Assembly (NCBI RefSeq): GCF_005239225.2
Contig: NC_133288.1
Location: 22,636,169-22,700,168, forward strand
From: Populus alba
Lineage: Eukaryota > Streptophyta > Magnoliopsida > Malpighiales > Salicaceae
Direction of reading: 5' to 3'
Length of the DNA stretch: 64,000 nucleotides
Of this stretch, positions 11,801-22,811 are shown piece after piece; position 1 is the first letter of the stretch; each line of letters begins with the position of its first letter. The translations under genes were made by a program, and so were the position numbers. Under the pieces are notes generated by a model. It searched no databases. It worked only from the letters and a program-made list of their open reading frames with translations, and was not told the origin of the DNA.

Positions 11801-14053
11801 ATACCTCCACATCAATCACATCATCTGAATCCATTGCATCCGATTCTTTCCTTAACTTCAATGGATTTGGATCCTTCAGAATTTCAATTTTCTGTAGCTG
11901 GAAATCCCCCGCACCAGAAACATGAACCTGATGTTGAAGAAATAAGGTACACCATCAGATCAGCCTATGAGAAGGAAAGCCAACAGCAATTCTCCAGAAG
12001 CAGGTAAAAGGCTGAATTTCTTACCAGCTGGTTAACTGAGAGGCTGTGAGCATGTAGATAACCAGTAAGAAGAAGGGTGCATTTTCCCGAGTTCAAATCA
12101 TCTGCTACCACATCCACCTATAATGCATCCATAAATGAAGTATGAAAACAACCAGTAACAAGGTGTAGCATAAAAAGCAGCAAAGTGGAGACTCATGTGG
12201 AAATAGAATGCGGGGGTGTAAAGGGAACTAGCTACCAGCCATTCAAGTGCTTGTTCATATAGTCTTAAGAATCAGAAAAAAGAAAATAAAATGATCATTT
12301 CCTCATATGTTCCTTTGTATTCTCTATTTCTGCAAGATTAAAGCTCCACAATGGACATAGCAAAATGTTCTTATAATCTTTCCTCATTTTTTCCCCTGGT
12401 GGTAGAGAACAAGTCTTAGATAGTGTGGGATGGAGGAAAGGATTCAGGTAGCAATCCCAACTGGTTGGTAAAATGATATGCTAGGTCCTACTGTTTCCCT
12501 TTGGTGGCATTGCTATCTAGAAATTTCCTAGAATCTAATCACACAGAGAGAGGAAATAGAAAAGGCACCTTTTGAGACATCAGGTAAGGCCTTTGGTTTC
12601 TCCAGTGAGGAACTGTGAGCCTTTGCTCCTTAAATAGCCAAAGAAACTGCAATCAACATAAAATGAAGGCATATGAAACACTGTTACCTTTCCAGAAATA
12701 ATCAAAACCAAGTGTAGAGTACAGTGTGACAAGAGTTAATAGTACTCATCTATTACCTTGTGCAACTCATCTTTTGTATCTGCTGGATAGAACTTACAAT
12801 CTTCAGGAAACTCACCAGCAAGATTAGAAATAGACATCTTCTTTAGTTCATTTTTCCCTTTCAGATCACTAGGTAGATCCTAAGACAAAGAAAAGAAAAA
12901 AAATTTCCACTTTAGATTAAGCAACAGTCCAGCCTAATCGTTCCTTAATAAAGTTGTCATACACACAGAAAGAAAAACATGTAAACTAAGATCTTACACG
13001 AAGGAATACAACAGTGTTAGGCAGGCCAAGTTGCCTGAACACAGACAAGCATTGACTTCCAAATGAATCAATATATCCGAAATCAGAGGCATTTTCTTCA
13101 TATAATGACTTAGTGGAAGCCACAAAAGCAATTAGATCAGCAACCTACAATTCAGACAGTTTCCAACCAATTAAAAAAAAATTGCAAATCTACAAAACCT
13201 GTGGATAAAAAACACATAGTTGCCGAAATATTCATACCTTGGCCATTTCCATACAGGACAACAAATTCCCATGAGGCGCTTTCAATACCTATAAGCAGAA
13301 AACATCAACCATTTATTTCGGAATGTGAAAAGAGTAACATCAAACTTAGTTCACAGGGAAAATTGAATGTCTCATTGGAACCTACTGTGATCCTCATTTT
13401 GTATTCAGAGGAAGCAACTGTTGAAGAAACATCTCCAGCACCATCATTGGATAACACTCTCAAAAGATCTTCAGCAAGCGACTCTACATTTACAGATGCA
13501 GAAAGGCCAAAAAGAAGCTGGCCAGATCGAAAAATAAAAAGAAACCCAGAATTTCTTATCATCCATAAACCCAAGAAACATAATTAAAATCGAACCAAGA
13601 AGCTCACTGAAGAAGATACTCACAATTACAAGGGGAGCGCTCGTGGATGAACTCGAAGCTCTTTTTTCTTTCAAAAGTGCCGCCTTTTTCTGCTCTCGCA
13701 ACTGCAAACACAAAATTAAAATTAACAAAAAATAATAATAATAATAATTTTCATAGATTAAAGGGATTTTACACACACACACACAATTACCATCTTGTTA
13801 CGCTGAAGCCGAGCAGCTCGTGCTCCCTTGGCGACATTGCGCTCCGATTTTGCGATTCTACTCTTGTCTAACATACCAAAAACACAAAACGAGATCGTTT
13901 TAGAATCCGATAAAAATAGTGAAGATCACAGAGAAAGGTAAGAGAGATTGAGAGCGAAGAACCTTTAAGGGAAGTTTTGTGAAGGTTGCGGGAAGATTTA
14001 GTGGAGAAGCGAGACTTGTGAGGCTTGTTTAGCTGAGCTCTGGATCCTCCCAT
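8863..14053 (-). CDS. TSR1: Pre-rRNA-processing protein TSR1 homologue
   Basis: Nuclear factor that binds late pre-40S particles and blocks premature translation-factor docking (known for the family). I reconstruct 21 exons, 5' to 3': 14053-13963, 13867-13791, 13701-13624, 13517-13386, 13288-13238, 13144-12998, 12879-12757, 12646-12569, 12117-12025, 11927-11805, 11547-11464, 11219-11121, 11000-10800, 10720-10645, 10540-10437, 10355-10096, 9999-9913, 9820-9590, 9396-9318, 9202-9139 and 8981-8863. Every junction is GT/AG and phases agree throughout, giving 798 residues, the usual TSR1 length. The start [17 protein letters not shown] is the conserved basic N-terminus. A BMS1/TSR1-type GTPase-like fold and AARP2CN region follow. 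An acidic Asp/Glu/Ser tract lies around residues 393-480, and the C-terminal RIBIOP_C/DUF663 domain ends with [13 protein letters not shown]. The gene looks intact. Confidence 0.95.
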
Positions 14054-16736
14054 GGCTACTGAGAAGATTTGAACCTTTTGCGAGAGAGGAGAAGAAAAAC
14101 CCCTTGCCGCTATTTCAGACTCTGGCTCTAGGGTTTTGCAAAATCAGGGAGGTGCTCTTTTGTTTCGTTGAAGTTGGGGAAAACGGTGCCGTGTGTGCGG
14201 TTCTTTTTTAAGAAAAAATAAATAAATAAGATGGATGGAATTTGCTTATCAATTTATCCTTTATTTCTGAATTGGAGACTTCTGGTATAATTTCTTCACG
14301 TAAAATGCTGAGCTGTTTTTCCTTGAGAAAAAAGTATAATTTAGATGAAATTTTTAATCAAATATAAATGAAAAGATATAATTGAATATTTTTTGAAACT
14401 TAAAGGACCAAATTAACGTTATAGCTTTTTTGAAGGTAGAATTAAGATTATCTATGTAGTTGGAGGATTTTATTTTTCATATAGGCTGGTCCATCGATAT
14501 TTTTGAGAAAAAATGTGTGTTGTAAAGGTTTGATGATATGCCGTGCGTATATTAAATGTAGAATATTTTGATAATTTCCCTAAAATCTTTGGAGATTTTA
14601 CTTTTTTTGCTTAGACTTTTTGGAGATTTATCTAGATTATTGTACTGTAACGGGGTATATATAGGGTGTACGAGGATAGAATCTTACAAAAAATAATTTT
14701 TTTTAACGTAAAAACAAAAATTAAGTGTTGCAGATATATTTTTTAATAATTATTTTTAATAATAAATTTAAAATATAAGGTATATTACGTGATTTTTTTA
14801 AAAAAAAAATATTGATACTGTAATATACCAGATGATAGTTTTTTTCAAATATTAACAAGCTATATATTAAATCAATTTAGGTTAATATGTCAAATATATG
14901 ATCGAGATCATGAGATCATAACAACCTTATAAAAAATAAATAAAAATAAATTATGAATATCAATTCCTAAACAATCCAATCTTAAATGATAAAATTGATA
15001 CAAATATATTATTTAAAAAAAACAAGACAAACTACTCCGACTAACTTAGGTTAACCTGTCAAACCTGTAATTCAGATCATGAAAATAAGATAGCCTTATA
15101 AAAAACAAGTAAGAAAAATTAAAATTTTATTTTCAACGAATTCAATATTAAAAGTTAAAATGAAAAAAAAAATCACAAAATCAAAATGATTTCATTAAAA
15201 AAATTAAAAAGAATTCTGAACCATAAATCTTAAATGAATGATAAAATTAAAAAGAAAAATTAAATAAATAAAGAAGGTAGGGTTGTTGAAAAGTAAAATT
15301 AAAAAAAAAAAAAATAATATTTTATGGAAGTTACCACAGTGAATTAACCATTCAATTTAATGTTTCGTTAATTAATGTTAATTAATGAAAGTTTAATTCC
15401 TAAGTGTAAACCCCTGTAACAAAAATAATATTAAAGATAAGGTGAACTCATTTAACAATTATACAAGTCAATACAGTTGTTGTAATTCTTAATGCTTTCC
15501 TGGAAGTTTAAATTAATTTAATGTTTATTATTTAAAAACAATTATTAGTTATCCCTGCCTGATTTTTTTATCCAACCCTCACAGTAATTAAAAAGAAAAA
15601 GATGATGACAGGCCTCTTATGTCTGTTTAGAAGTGAAGTATTAATTATTTTTTTAAATATTTTTATTTTTAAATATATTAAAATATTTTTATTTTTATTT
15701 TTTAAAAATTATTTTTGATGTTAGTATATCAAACTAACATAAAAATATAAAAAAAAATTAAAGCAAAAATAAAATAAAAAATTTAAATTTTTTTTCAAAA
15801 TAAGTATAGAGATGCTCTTTTTTTTTAATAAGCTAAATAAATTGAAGGAATTATTTTATCTCCCATCTTTTTTTAATTATTATTATTCATGACTGTATAT
15901 AAAGGCACGAACTTCTTAATTTTTTATGTTTGATTGATTTATTCTTAATACAGTAATAATATTTTCCTTATAGTTTTAATATTTCTTCATAGACGAGCTT
16001 TGCATGCCCTTTTATACTAGAATAAAGAATTCCATTGCAAATATACCCCAGATACAATCAAGAAAAGGATCCATATTTGTAAGATTTTTAATAATAAAAT
16101 TATTAATTCCTTCTAGGTTATTTTTTAGTAGAAGTCCTAAAACTACAACTTAGAATATGTTTCAAATCTTGATATTAAATTTAAATCTAGTTATATATAT
16201 ATATAAAAAGATAGGAGCCATGCTGAATTAAAATAATTTTTTTTGCTTCAATTTTTTAATCGTTTTGGTGTGTTAGTATTAGAAATAAATTTATAAAATA
16301 TATATATTATCCTAATATACTTTTAAGTAAAAAATAATCACTATCATGATATTAATTAAACTCTTAAACTTGGTTTGTTTGCAAAGCACCGCGACTCGTG
16401 AAAAATATATACTTCATGTTCTTCATGATACATTTCTTAAACAAACAGATGACACAAACTTATGTGATGTTTAATTGTTGTTTCGGGACAGAAAGGTTAG
16501 GAATAGTAAAAAAAATGTTTGAATGAAAAATAAAGATAAATACATAAAAATAAATATGTTTTTAAAATAATTTTAAAGTGGATTTATATACCTTCAAAAC
16601 ACGAGATACGAAAAAAAAATGTATTTATATACAATATTTGTTATTTTTTATTCATAAAATATAATTATATAAAAACTTTCAATTTCATTTAATTGTTTAG
16701 CTAAAACATGTAATGATAAAAATAAAAGTTGTTGCA
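14054..16736. other. Gene-free AT-rich intergenic DNA
   Basis: The start of this stretch is probably the TSR1 promoter and 5' leader. Beyond about 14210 it is almost entirely A/T-rich with many stops in all frames. About 15640-15800 is a copy of the AT-rich dispersed repeat (short blocks of AAAATATTTTTATTTTT followed by TTATTTTTGATGTTAGTATATCAAA). Confidence 0.5.
15640..15800. repeat. AT-rich dispersed repeat copy
   Basis: The block order is T-rich AAAATATTTTTATTTTTAAA, then TTATTTTTGATGTTAGTATATCAAA, then A-rich AAAAATTAAAGCAAAAATAAAA. The same order recurs at 51520-51640 and 51700-51860, and partly at 2590-2740, 37737-37870 and 54660-54830. This suggests a high-copy non-autonomous element, but the ends are not clear. 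Confidence 0.5.
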
Positions 16737-17335
16737 GTTTTAAACCCAAAATCGAGGGTTGATTTGAGACAAAACCCGAGTCACAATTTGAGTTTACTCG
16801 ATTTAACTCGAGTCTGTGTGAAAATTCAAGTGGTTATCATTATAGTTTTAAAATTTGATTTAAGAGTCAACCCCATGTCATAAGTAGGATCAATCATTAA
16901 CCATGATCAAAGTAATGATAAAAAAATTATTATTGTATTTTTAAAACTCAACTCAGGGGTTGATTCAGGGTAAAGCTAGGGTCACATGTCAAAAGGGTTA
17001 ATACAAATAAAAATAGTTATTATTATAGTTTTAAAACTTGATAAATGAGTCATCATATGGCAATGCCTGAGTCTCAGGTTATGCGGATTAACCCAGATTG
17101 GCCCAAGTCAATATAAAAGATAAAAATTATTATTATTATAGTTTTAGAATTCAACCCAGGAATTAATTGGGGGCAAGGCCCATGTCATCAACTGGGTCAA
17201 CCCGAGTTAAAGTACGAATAACAATATTACCATGGTTTTAAAAACTCGATTCGAAAGTTGATCCGATACAAGGTTTAGAAAATAAGTTGGAAGAGGCAAC
17301 CCATCAAGTCAATCTTATTTTTATAATCATGACTA
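16737..17335. repeat. Degenerate tandem array, about 100-bp unit, 6 copies
   Basis: Units begin with AGTTTTAAAA-like blocks at about 16737, 16844, 16937, 17027, 17140 and 17234, spaced 90-113 bp. Each unit then carries a diverged 'CTCAACCCAGGGGTTGATT' block, a 'GGCAAGGCCCATGTCA' block, a 'GGGTTAACCCGAGTT' block and a run of ATTATTATTAT. Divergence between units is high, so the array is old. It is non-coding in all frames. Confidence 0.75.
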
Positions 17336-18068
17336 CTGTAGTATTATTAATTTAAACACCCAATACAAACTAAAGTTAAAAAAATATATATATCTTTAAA
17401 ATACACATTAAAGGTAATTTTCCTGTATATATTTTATCATATTTTATCCACCATAACTAAATAAATTATAAAAATAATTGTTGTTTTATCAAATATATTA
17501 CCACCAAACATAATTCTATATCCATTTTTTTATATATATTTTCCCGTCCATTTTTAATGTCTTTATTTATTTATTTTGAACATAGTAATCAATGGCCACT
17601 GTAGTAAATATGATGTTGCCTTATTAGCACGCGCTAAAATCACAAAACATAAAATACGACCGTGACCAAATCTACATCCCATTAATTTAGCACAAATTTA
17701 GCGTGATCCCTTAATTTTATTTTTGTTTTCAAATCAATCCGTATAGTTCAACCTTATGGTCCCTTTATCCAATTACGTGGGATGTGATGTTTGGTATGAG
17801 GTTGAAAATGTAAGTCAATTATTCCATAAGTAATTATATTATCATATCGAATTTCCAAAGTATAAAATCCGAAAGCACGAGGGTTGCATATCCAAAATTA
17901 AAAAACAGGGGTTGATTCAATACATTTACAAAATTTGAGGGACCATACATTAATGTACTCTTTTAAAAAAATCTACACCCTGATAAATATTTCTTGCTTC
18001 CCGTTAGGCCACCTCTACTCTTCACCCCTCCCTCGCTCTCTCCCAGTTTCCATCCATCTCCAAGTAAG
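17336..18068. other. Spacer and presumed promoter of the PPR gene
   Basis: AT-rich sequence passes into a pyrimidine-rich leader (about 17990-18065) just before the PPR start. No independent gene is seen. Confidence 0.4.
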
Positions 18069-21000
18069 ATGCTTTTGTTTCCTCCACCTCTCCCAAATCG
18101 ATTCCCTTCAGTTTATATAACTTCTCCAATCGTCCACCACCACCACCACCACCACCTTATCTTCCAACCACCACTCTCCGCCACTTCCACCATCACAAAT
18201 TTCACCGACTCCTCTTTCTCTTACTCAAAACGACTACACTATGCTTCACAAAACGATATCGAAGGCTTCAGCGACGACGACGTTCTCCCTCTCCAAAGCC
18301 GCCGTTATGACTTCACTCCTCTCCTCGACTACCTCTCCAAAAAAATCACCACTACCACTGACTCTGACTCAGCCTCATCCTCTCCTACTTCACTGGACCC
18401 CACCGAGTTCCAACTGGCCGAGTCATACCGAGTAGTCCCTGGTCCACTCTGGCACTCTCTATTAAAATCTCTCTGTATTTCCTCTTCCTCTATTGGTCTC
18501 GCTTACGCTGTCGTTTTATGGCTAGAAAAGCACAACCTCTGTTTCTCTTACGAGTTGCTGTACTCTATCTTGATTCACGCGCTTGGTCAATCAGAGAAAC
18601 TATACGAGGCGTTTTTGCTCTCCCAGAGGCAAAATTTGACCCCATTAACTTATAATGCCTTGATTAGCGCCTGTGCACGGAATAATGATCTTGAAAAGGC
18701 GCTTAATTTGATAACTAGAATGAGGCAGGATGGTTATCCGTCAGATTTTGTTAATTATAGTTTGATAATTAGGTCGTTAATGAGGAAAAATAGAGTTGAA
18801 TTCTGCGACTTTTGCAAAAGCGCTTTATAGGGAAATTGAGTGTGATAAGCTTGAACTTGATGTGCAGTTATCAAACGATATAATTGTTGGGTTTGCGAAA
18901 GCTGGTGATTTGAGTAAAGCGTTGGAGTTCTTAGGTGTGGTTCAAGGTAGTGGATTGAGTGTGAAAACTGCAACGCTTGTGGCTGTTATTTGGGCTTTAG
19001 GGAATTGTGGTAGGACAGTGGAAGCGGAGGCGATTTTCGAGGAAATGAGAGATAATGGATTGAAAACCGAGGACGAGGGGCGTTATAATGCACTTCTTAG
19101 AGGGTATGTGAAAGCAGGTTTTGTTGAAAGGAGATGCGAGTTTGTTGTTTCGGAGATGGAGAGGGAGTGGTGTTTCGCCGAATGAACAGGACTTATTAGT
19201 TTTTTTTGATTGACGCATATGGGAATGCGGGGAGATGGGAGAGTGCGAGGATTGTGTTGAAGGAAATGGAAGCGAGTAATGTGCAGCCTAATGCATATGT
19301 TTTTAGTCGGATTTTATCAAGTTTACCGGGATAAAGGGGAGTGGCAGAAAATCTTTTCAAGTTTTGAGGAAATGGAGAAACAGTGGGGTGCGTCCTGATA
19401 GGGTATTTTATAATGTTATGATTGATACCTTTGGCAAGTTTAATTGTCTTGATCATGCTATGGCTACCTTTGATAGGATGTTATCAGAGGGGATAGAACC
19501 TGATACAGTTACATGGAATACCCTAATAGATTGTCATTGCAGGGCAGGGAAGCATGATAGAGCGGAGGAGTTGTTTGAGGAAATGATGGAAGGAGGGTAC
19601 TCTCCTTGTAATACTACATTTAACATTATGATTAATTCATTTGGGGACCAGGAGAGATGGGATGATGTGAAGAATTTGTTGGCAAATATGCGAAGTCAGG
19701 GTTTAGTGCCTAATTCTGTGACGTATACTACTCTCATTGATATTTATGGGAAATCAGGGAGGTTTAATGATGCAATTGAGTGCTTGGATGACATGAAGGC
19801 TGCAGGATTAAAACCTTCCTCTACTATGTACAACGCGTTGATAAATGCCTATGCACAAAGGGTATGTTAACGGCCTTGTCACTACCACCAACTCCTTTAT
19901 ATGATTGCTTTATTGTGTGATCTTGCTAAACGCTTTATTCATATGGTTACTTAATAATCAGATTACTTAGTGGATCATCAAAGGCGTAGTCTTGGCCACC
20001 TGGATATTTTTCATTGTGTGGGTTATATAAAAATAAAACTTTTGCATGAAAATATTATCTTGCAAGAAACTACATATCCATGATCATGTGCTTAAATGTC
20101 TGACCTATTCATTCCGTGCTTTACTGTTTAGGTGGGACACAGGAGAACATGGACTAATATTTTAGATAATTACCATTAACCTCTACCATCAACATTGCTA
20201 ATGCAATTGAGACCACTGATGCATGTCATTTTGATGTGTAATAAGACGACACTGTCATGTGTTTAATAAATGCACCTTTTTGGTTCTCTGGGGGACCTTG
20301 TAATCCTCAGAAGTACAAGCTCAGATCTTGGTATGTGCAAATCAGATCACAAGGATGTTTAAATGAATGCATTCTCTACCCTTTTTGTTGCAAATTGGGA
20401 ACTACTGTAAATATACATAGGATCCACTAGTCTGACCTTTTAATGATCTAGCATTTCATTTTCCTACAGGGTTTGTCTGAGCAAGCTGTAAGTGCATTTA
20501 GGGCAATGAGGGTTGATGGTCTAAAGCCTAGTCTCCTAGCTCTCAATTCGTTGATCAATGCATTTGGTGAGGATAGGAAGGATGCTGAAGCCTTTACAGT
20601 GCTGCAGTACATGAAGGAAAATGTAAGCATTAGTTAGTAATTGTCCGTGAATATCCATTGGGTTGTCTTGCCCTTTTTTATAAATGTCCATTGGTTCAAT
20701 AACTGCAGGACTTGAAGCCAGATGTGGTTACTTATACAACACTTATGAAAGCTCTGATTCGTGTTGAGAAGTTTGATAAGGTATAAATATTTTTATATTT
20801 GCTCGCAGACAAGTCATGCCATAATCCCAGATACCCGGGTGTCTCTTTTCATATGCATGTGTTGGAAATTTTGATGCGCTATTTGTACCTTTTTTTTTTT
20901 GCCCTTGGTGATGTGTTTGGACATTTGATACTGCAACCTTTGGCATTTTGTTGGCCCATTGTACATCCACCGCGCTTACTGTCGATCTCCTTTTTTAAGG

Positions 21001-21674
21001 TATTGCTGACATGATAGAAGCTGAATGGCTGCATATATCATGGGCTGATAAATTGTTTGCAGTGATCCATATATCAAAATTTAGATGTTTCAGTTGTTAC
21101 TATCAATCATTGAGTTGCCTGCCTTAAAATAATCTAATCAAATGGATGCATAAATTTTCTCCATCCACTTCTACCTTTTAACCTTGAACTGCATAACATT
21201 GTATGGCGTGTGTCACCCTGCAGTTTGTTTCCTGCTTGTTTTTTTTGCTTATACTGCATGTCTGTATCTGAGCTGGAAGTTCAGGACTTCAGAGCGCTTT
21301 GGACTTGGGATTAGCAAAACTAGAACAGTGGTTCCCTTTAACTTTATAGTGCATCCACTAATTTTGGACTTGCATTATAGGAAGTCACATAAAGATCAAA
21401 TTTGGGTATGTGCTAGATGAGATTGTTGTTCATGCCTAACAAATATCTTAAATGCCCTAGCTATACAGTTACGATGTCTGAATACATGCCTATCAATCAC
21501 CCTTGTTCTATAACTTTGTGCTTAGATAATTGGTTTCCACGTCTATAATCCTCTGTGTTTCAGGTTCCATCTGTGTATGAAGAAATGATTTTGTCTGGTT
21601 GCACTCCAGACAGGAAAGCTAGAGCAATGTTACGCTCTGCTCTGAAATACATGAAGCAAACATTAGAATTGTGA
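18069..21674 (+). CDS. CRP1: CRP1-like plastid PPR protein, frame-disrupted in this sequence
   Basis: A P-class pentatricopeptide repeat gene resembling chloroplast CRP1 (At5g42310 type), which binds plastid transcripts and aids petB/petD processing and translation (family knowledge). Exons: 18069-19861, 20470-20622, 20709-20780 and 21564-21674, with canonical splice sites. The N-terminus is a Ser/Thr/Pro/His-rich transit peptide with a seven-His run from a (CAC)7 tract at 18135-18155. Successive 35-residue units are evident, for example [40 protein letters not shown] and [19 protein letters not shown]. Exons 2-4 are open and in phase. Within exon 1 the coding frame changes at least four times between 18800 and 19365 (frames 0, 1, 0, 1, 2), with local garbling of otherwise conserved repeat residues. 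The breaks are mostly one-base changes in homopolymers, so a sequencing or assembly artefact is at least as likely as a pseudogene. I chose ATG 18069 because the upstream Met (17994) adds a leader-like extension. Confidence 0.8.
18135..18155 (+). repeat. (CAC)7 trinucleotide repeat encoding seven histidines
   Basis: It lies in frame within the transit-peptide region of the PPR gene. Such tracts vary in length by whole codons without breaking the frame. Confidence 0.9.
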
Positions 21675-22553
21675 GTATGAGAAGCCAAGCTATCCACCCA
21701 TACCGGAAATATGAGATCATTATTATATATTCAAATTTGATTTTTCTTGTGTTTGAGGTTTGTGCCTGCATTCCCTTGCAACTGTTGTCATTATACGATA
21801 ATAGCATATATCTTATCTCCATAGCATGAAGTCATTATCATTCTCTAGAGACTATTACGGTTTTGCGAGGAAATACTTCATACGATGCAACATCCTCACA
21901 AGACTTCAAGGGGCTCTCAGGCTTGCTTGGAGCTAGATAGGCTGTGCTGTTACATGAAGTGCCAATAATATTATTGAGATAAGAAACACAGGATTTGAGG
22001 GAACCAACCCCCCCCGTCCCTCCTCCAGTTTAGCTGTTAATATTTTTCTCAGCCAGCACGCCATGTAATTGAGATACGTAATTGTTGCCGGGTTATTTTT
22101 CTATTACTGCACATATCGTTCTTGTATCCCAACAGAAATAAAAAAACTGTTCATGATTCAATGATTAAATACCACCATCCTGTCTGTGACAGGAAACTTC
22201 AAACCAAACAAAAGCTATGAAATTTCCTTCCCGATGAATTATGGTAATAAGCCATTTTGTTATTTTCGGTCATATGATAACTGTTTTCTTTATTAGCCTT
22301 CCCTTGCTTGTTGGTTTGTGTAAAGCTTATAATCCATCAGATTCAAGATTCAATGGTGGCATTAGAGAGCAGATGATATTGCAATTCATTGGAGAAACCA
22401 ATATTAGATCATGGAAGAAAAAAAAAAAAAAAAGTTCTAGATGAAGCTTAATTACACTAATTTTAGATTATAGGAAATACTTAATACATCTTTTTCTAAA
22501 GAATGTAGAGTACACAATACAATGTCAGACGGGTAAGGCTGAAACAATTGGTC
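21675..22553. other. 3' flank of the PPR gene; no gene seen
   Basis: Probably the PPR 3' UTR to about 22140, then AT-rich spacer. A 16-base A run interrupts the region at about 22418-22433. The open frame at 22241-22444 has no recognisable features. Confidence 0.4.
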
Positions 22554-22811
22554 TTACTGGCACTTGCTCCTTGCAATTCTAGAAAACAGAAACATGAACA
22601 ATAACAAAACTGATGACAATAAGAAAAGCCTAAAATACGTCCTTATCTCCTGCATCCCAACATCTAGCACCTCCATCTTTTTGCCATATCTATTTCTCCT
22701 CTCCACCAAGTACCCGTCAAGATAACTCATAACAATCGATACAGAACTTGTCCAAAACTGGATGCGGGATCTACTTTTGAACTGTTTCCATCTAGCTGTT
22801 GGGTCCGCCAG
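22554..22811 (-). CDS. Possible terminal exon of an unidentified tail-anchored protein
   Basis: An 86-codon open segment follows a plausible acceptor (TATTTTTTAAG) at 22812-22813 and ends with TAA. It encodes an Arg/Lys-rich segment (TARWKQFKSRSRIQFW), then a strongly hydrophobic stretch of about 20 residues (YFRLFLLSSVLLLFMFLFSR) close to the C-terminus, ending with a short basic tail. That is the topology of a C-terminal membrane anchor. I do not recognise the family. It could be the last exon of a gene whose 5' part lies at 25035-26446, or an isolated fragment. Confidence 0.25.
   Translation of the reverse strand: MADPTARWKQFKSRSRIQFWTSSVSIVMSYLDGYLVERRNRYGKKMEVLDVGMQEIRTYFRLFLLSSVLLLFMFLFSRIARSKCQ

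Noticed and set aside
13201..13587. 128-codon open frame (+)
   Set aside because: It is antisense to TSR1 exons 4 and 5 and their intron; the minus-strand exon model has consistent phases and conserved sequence.
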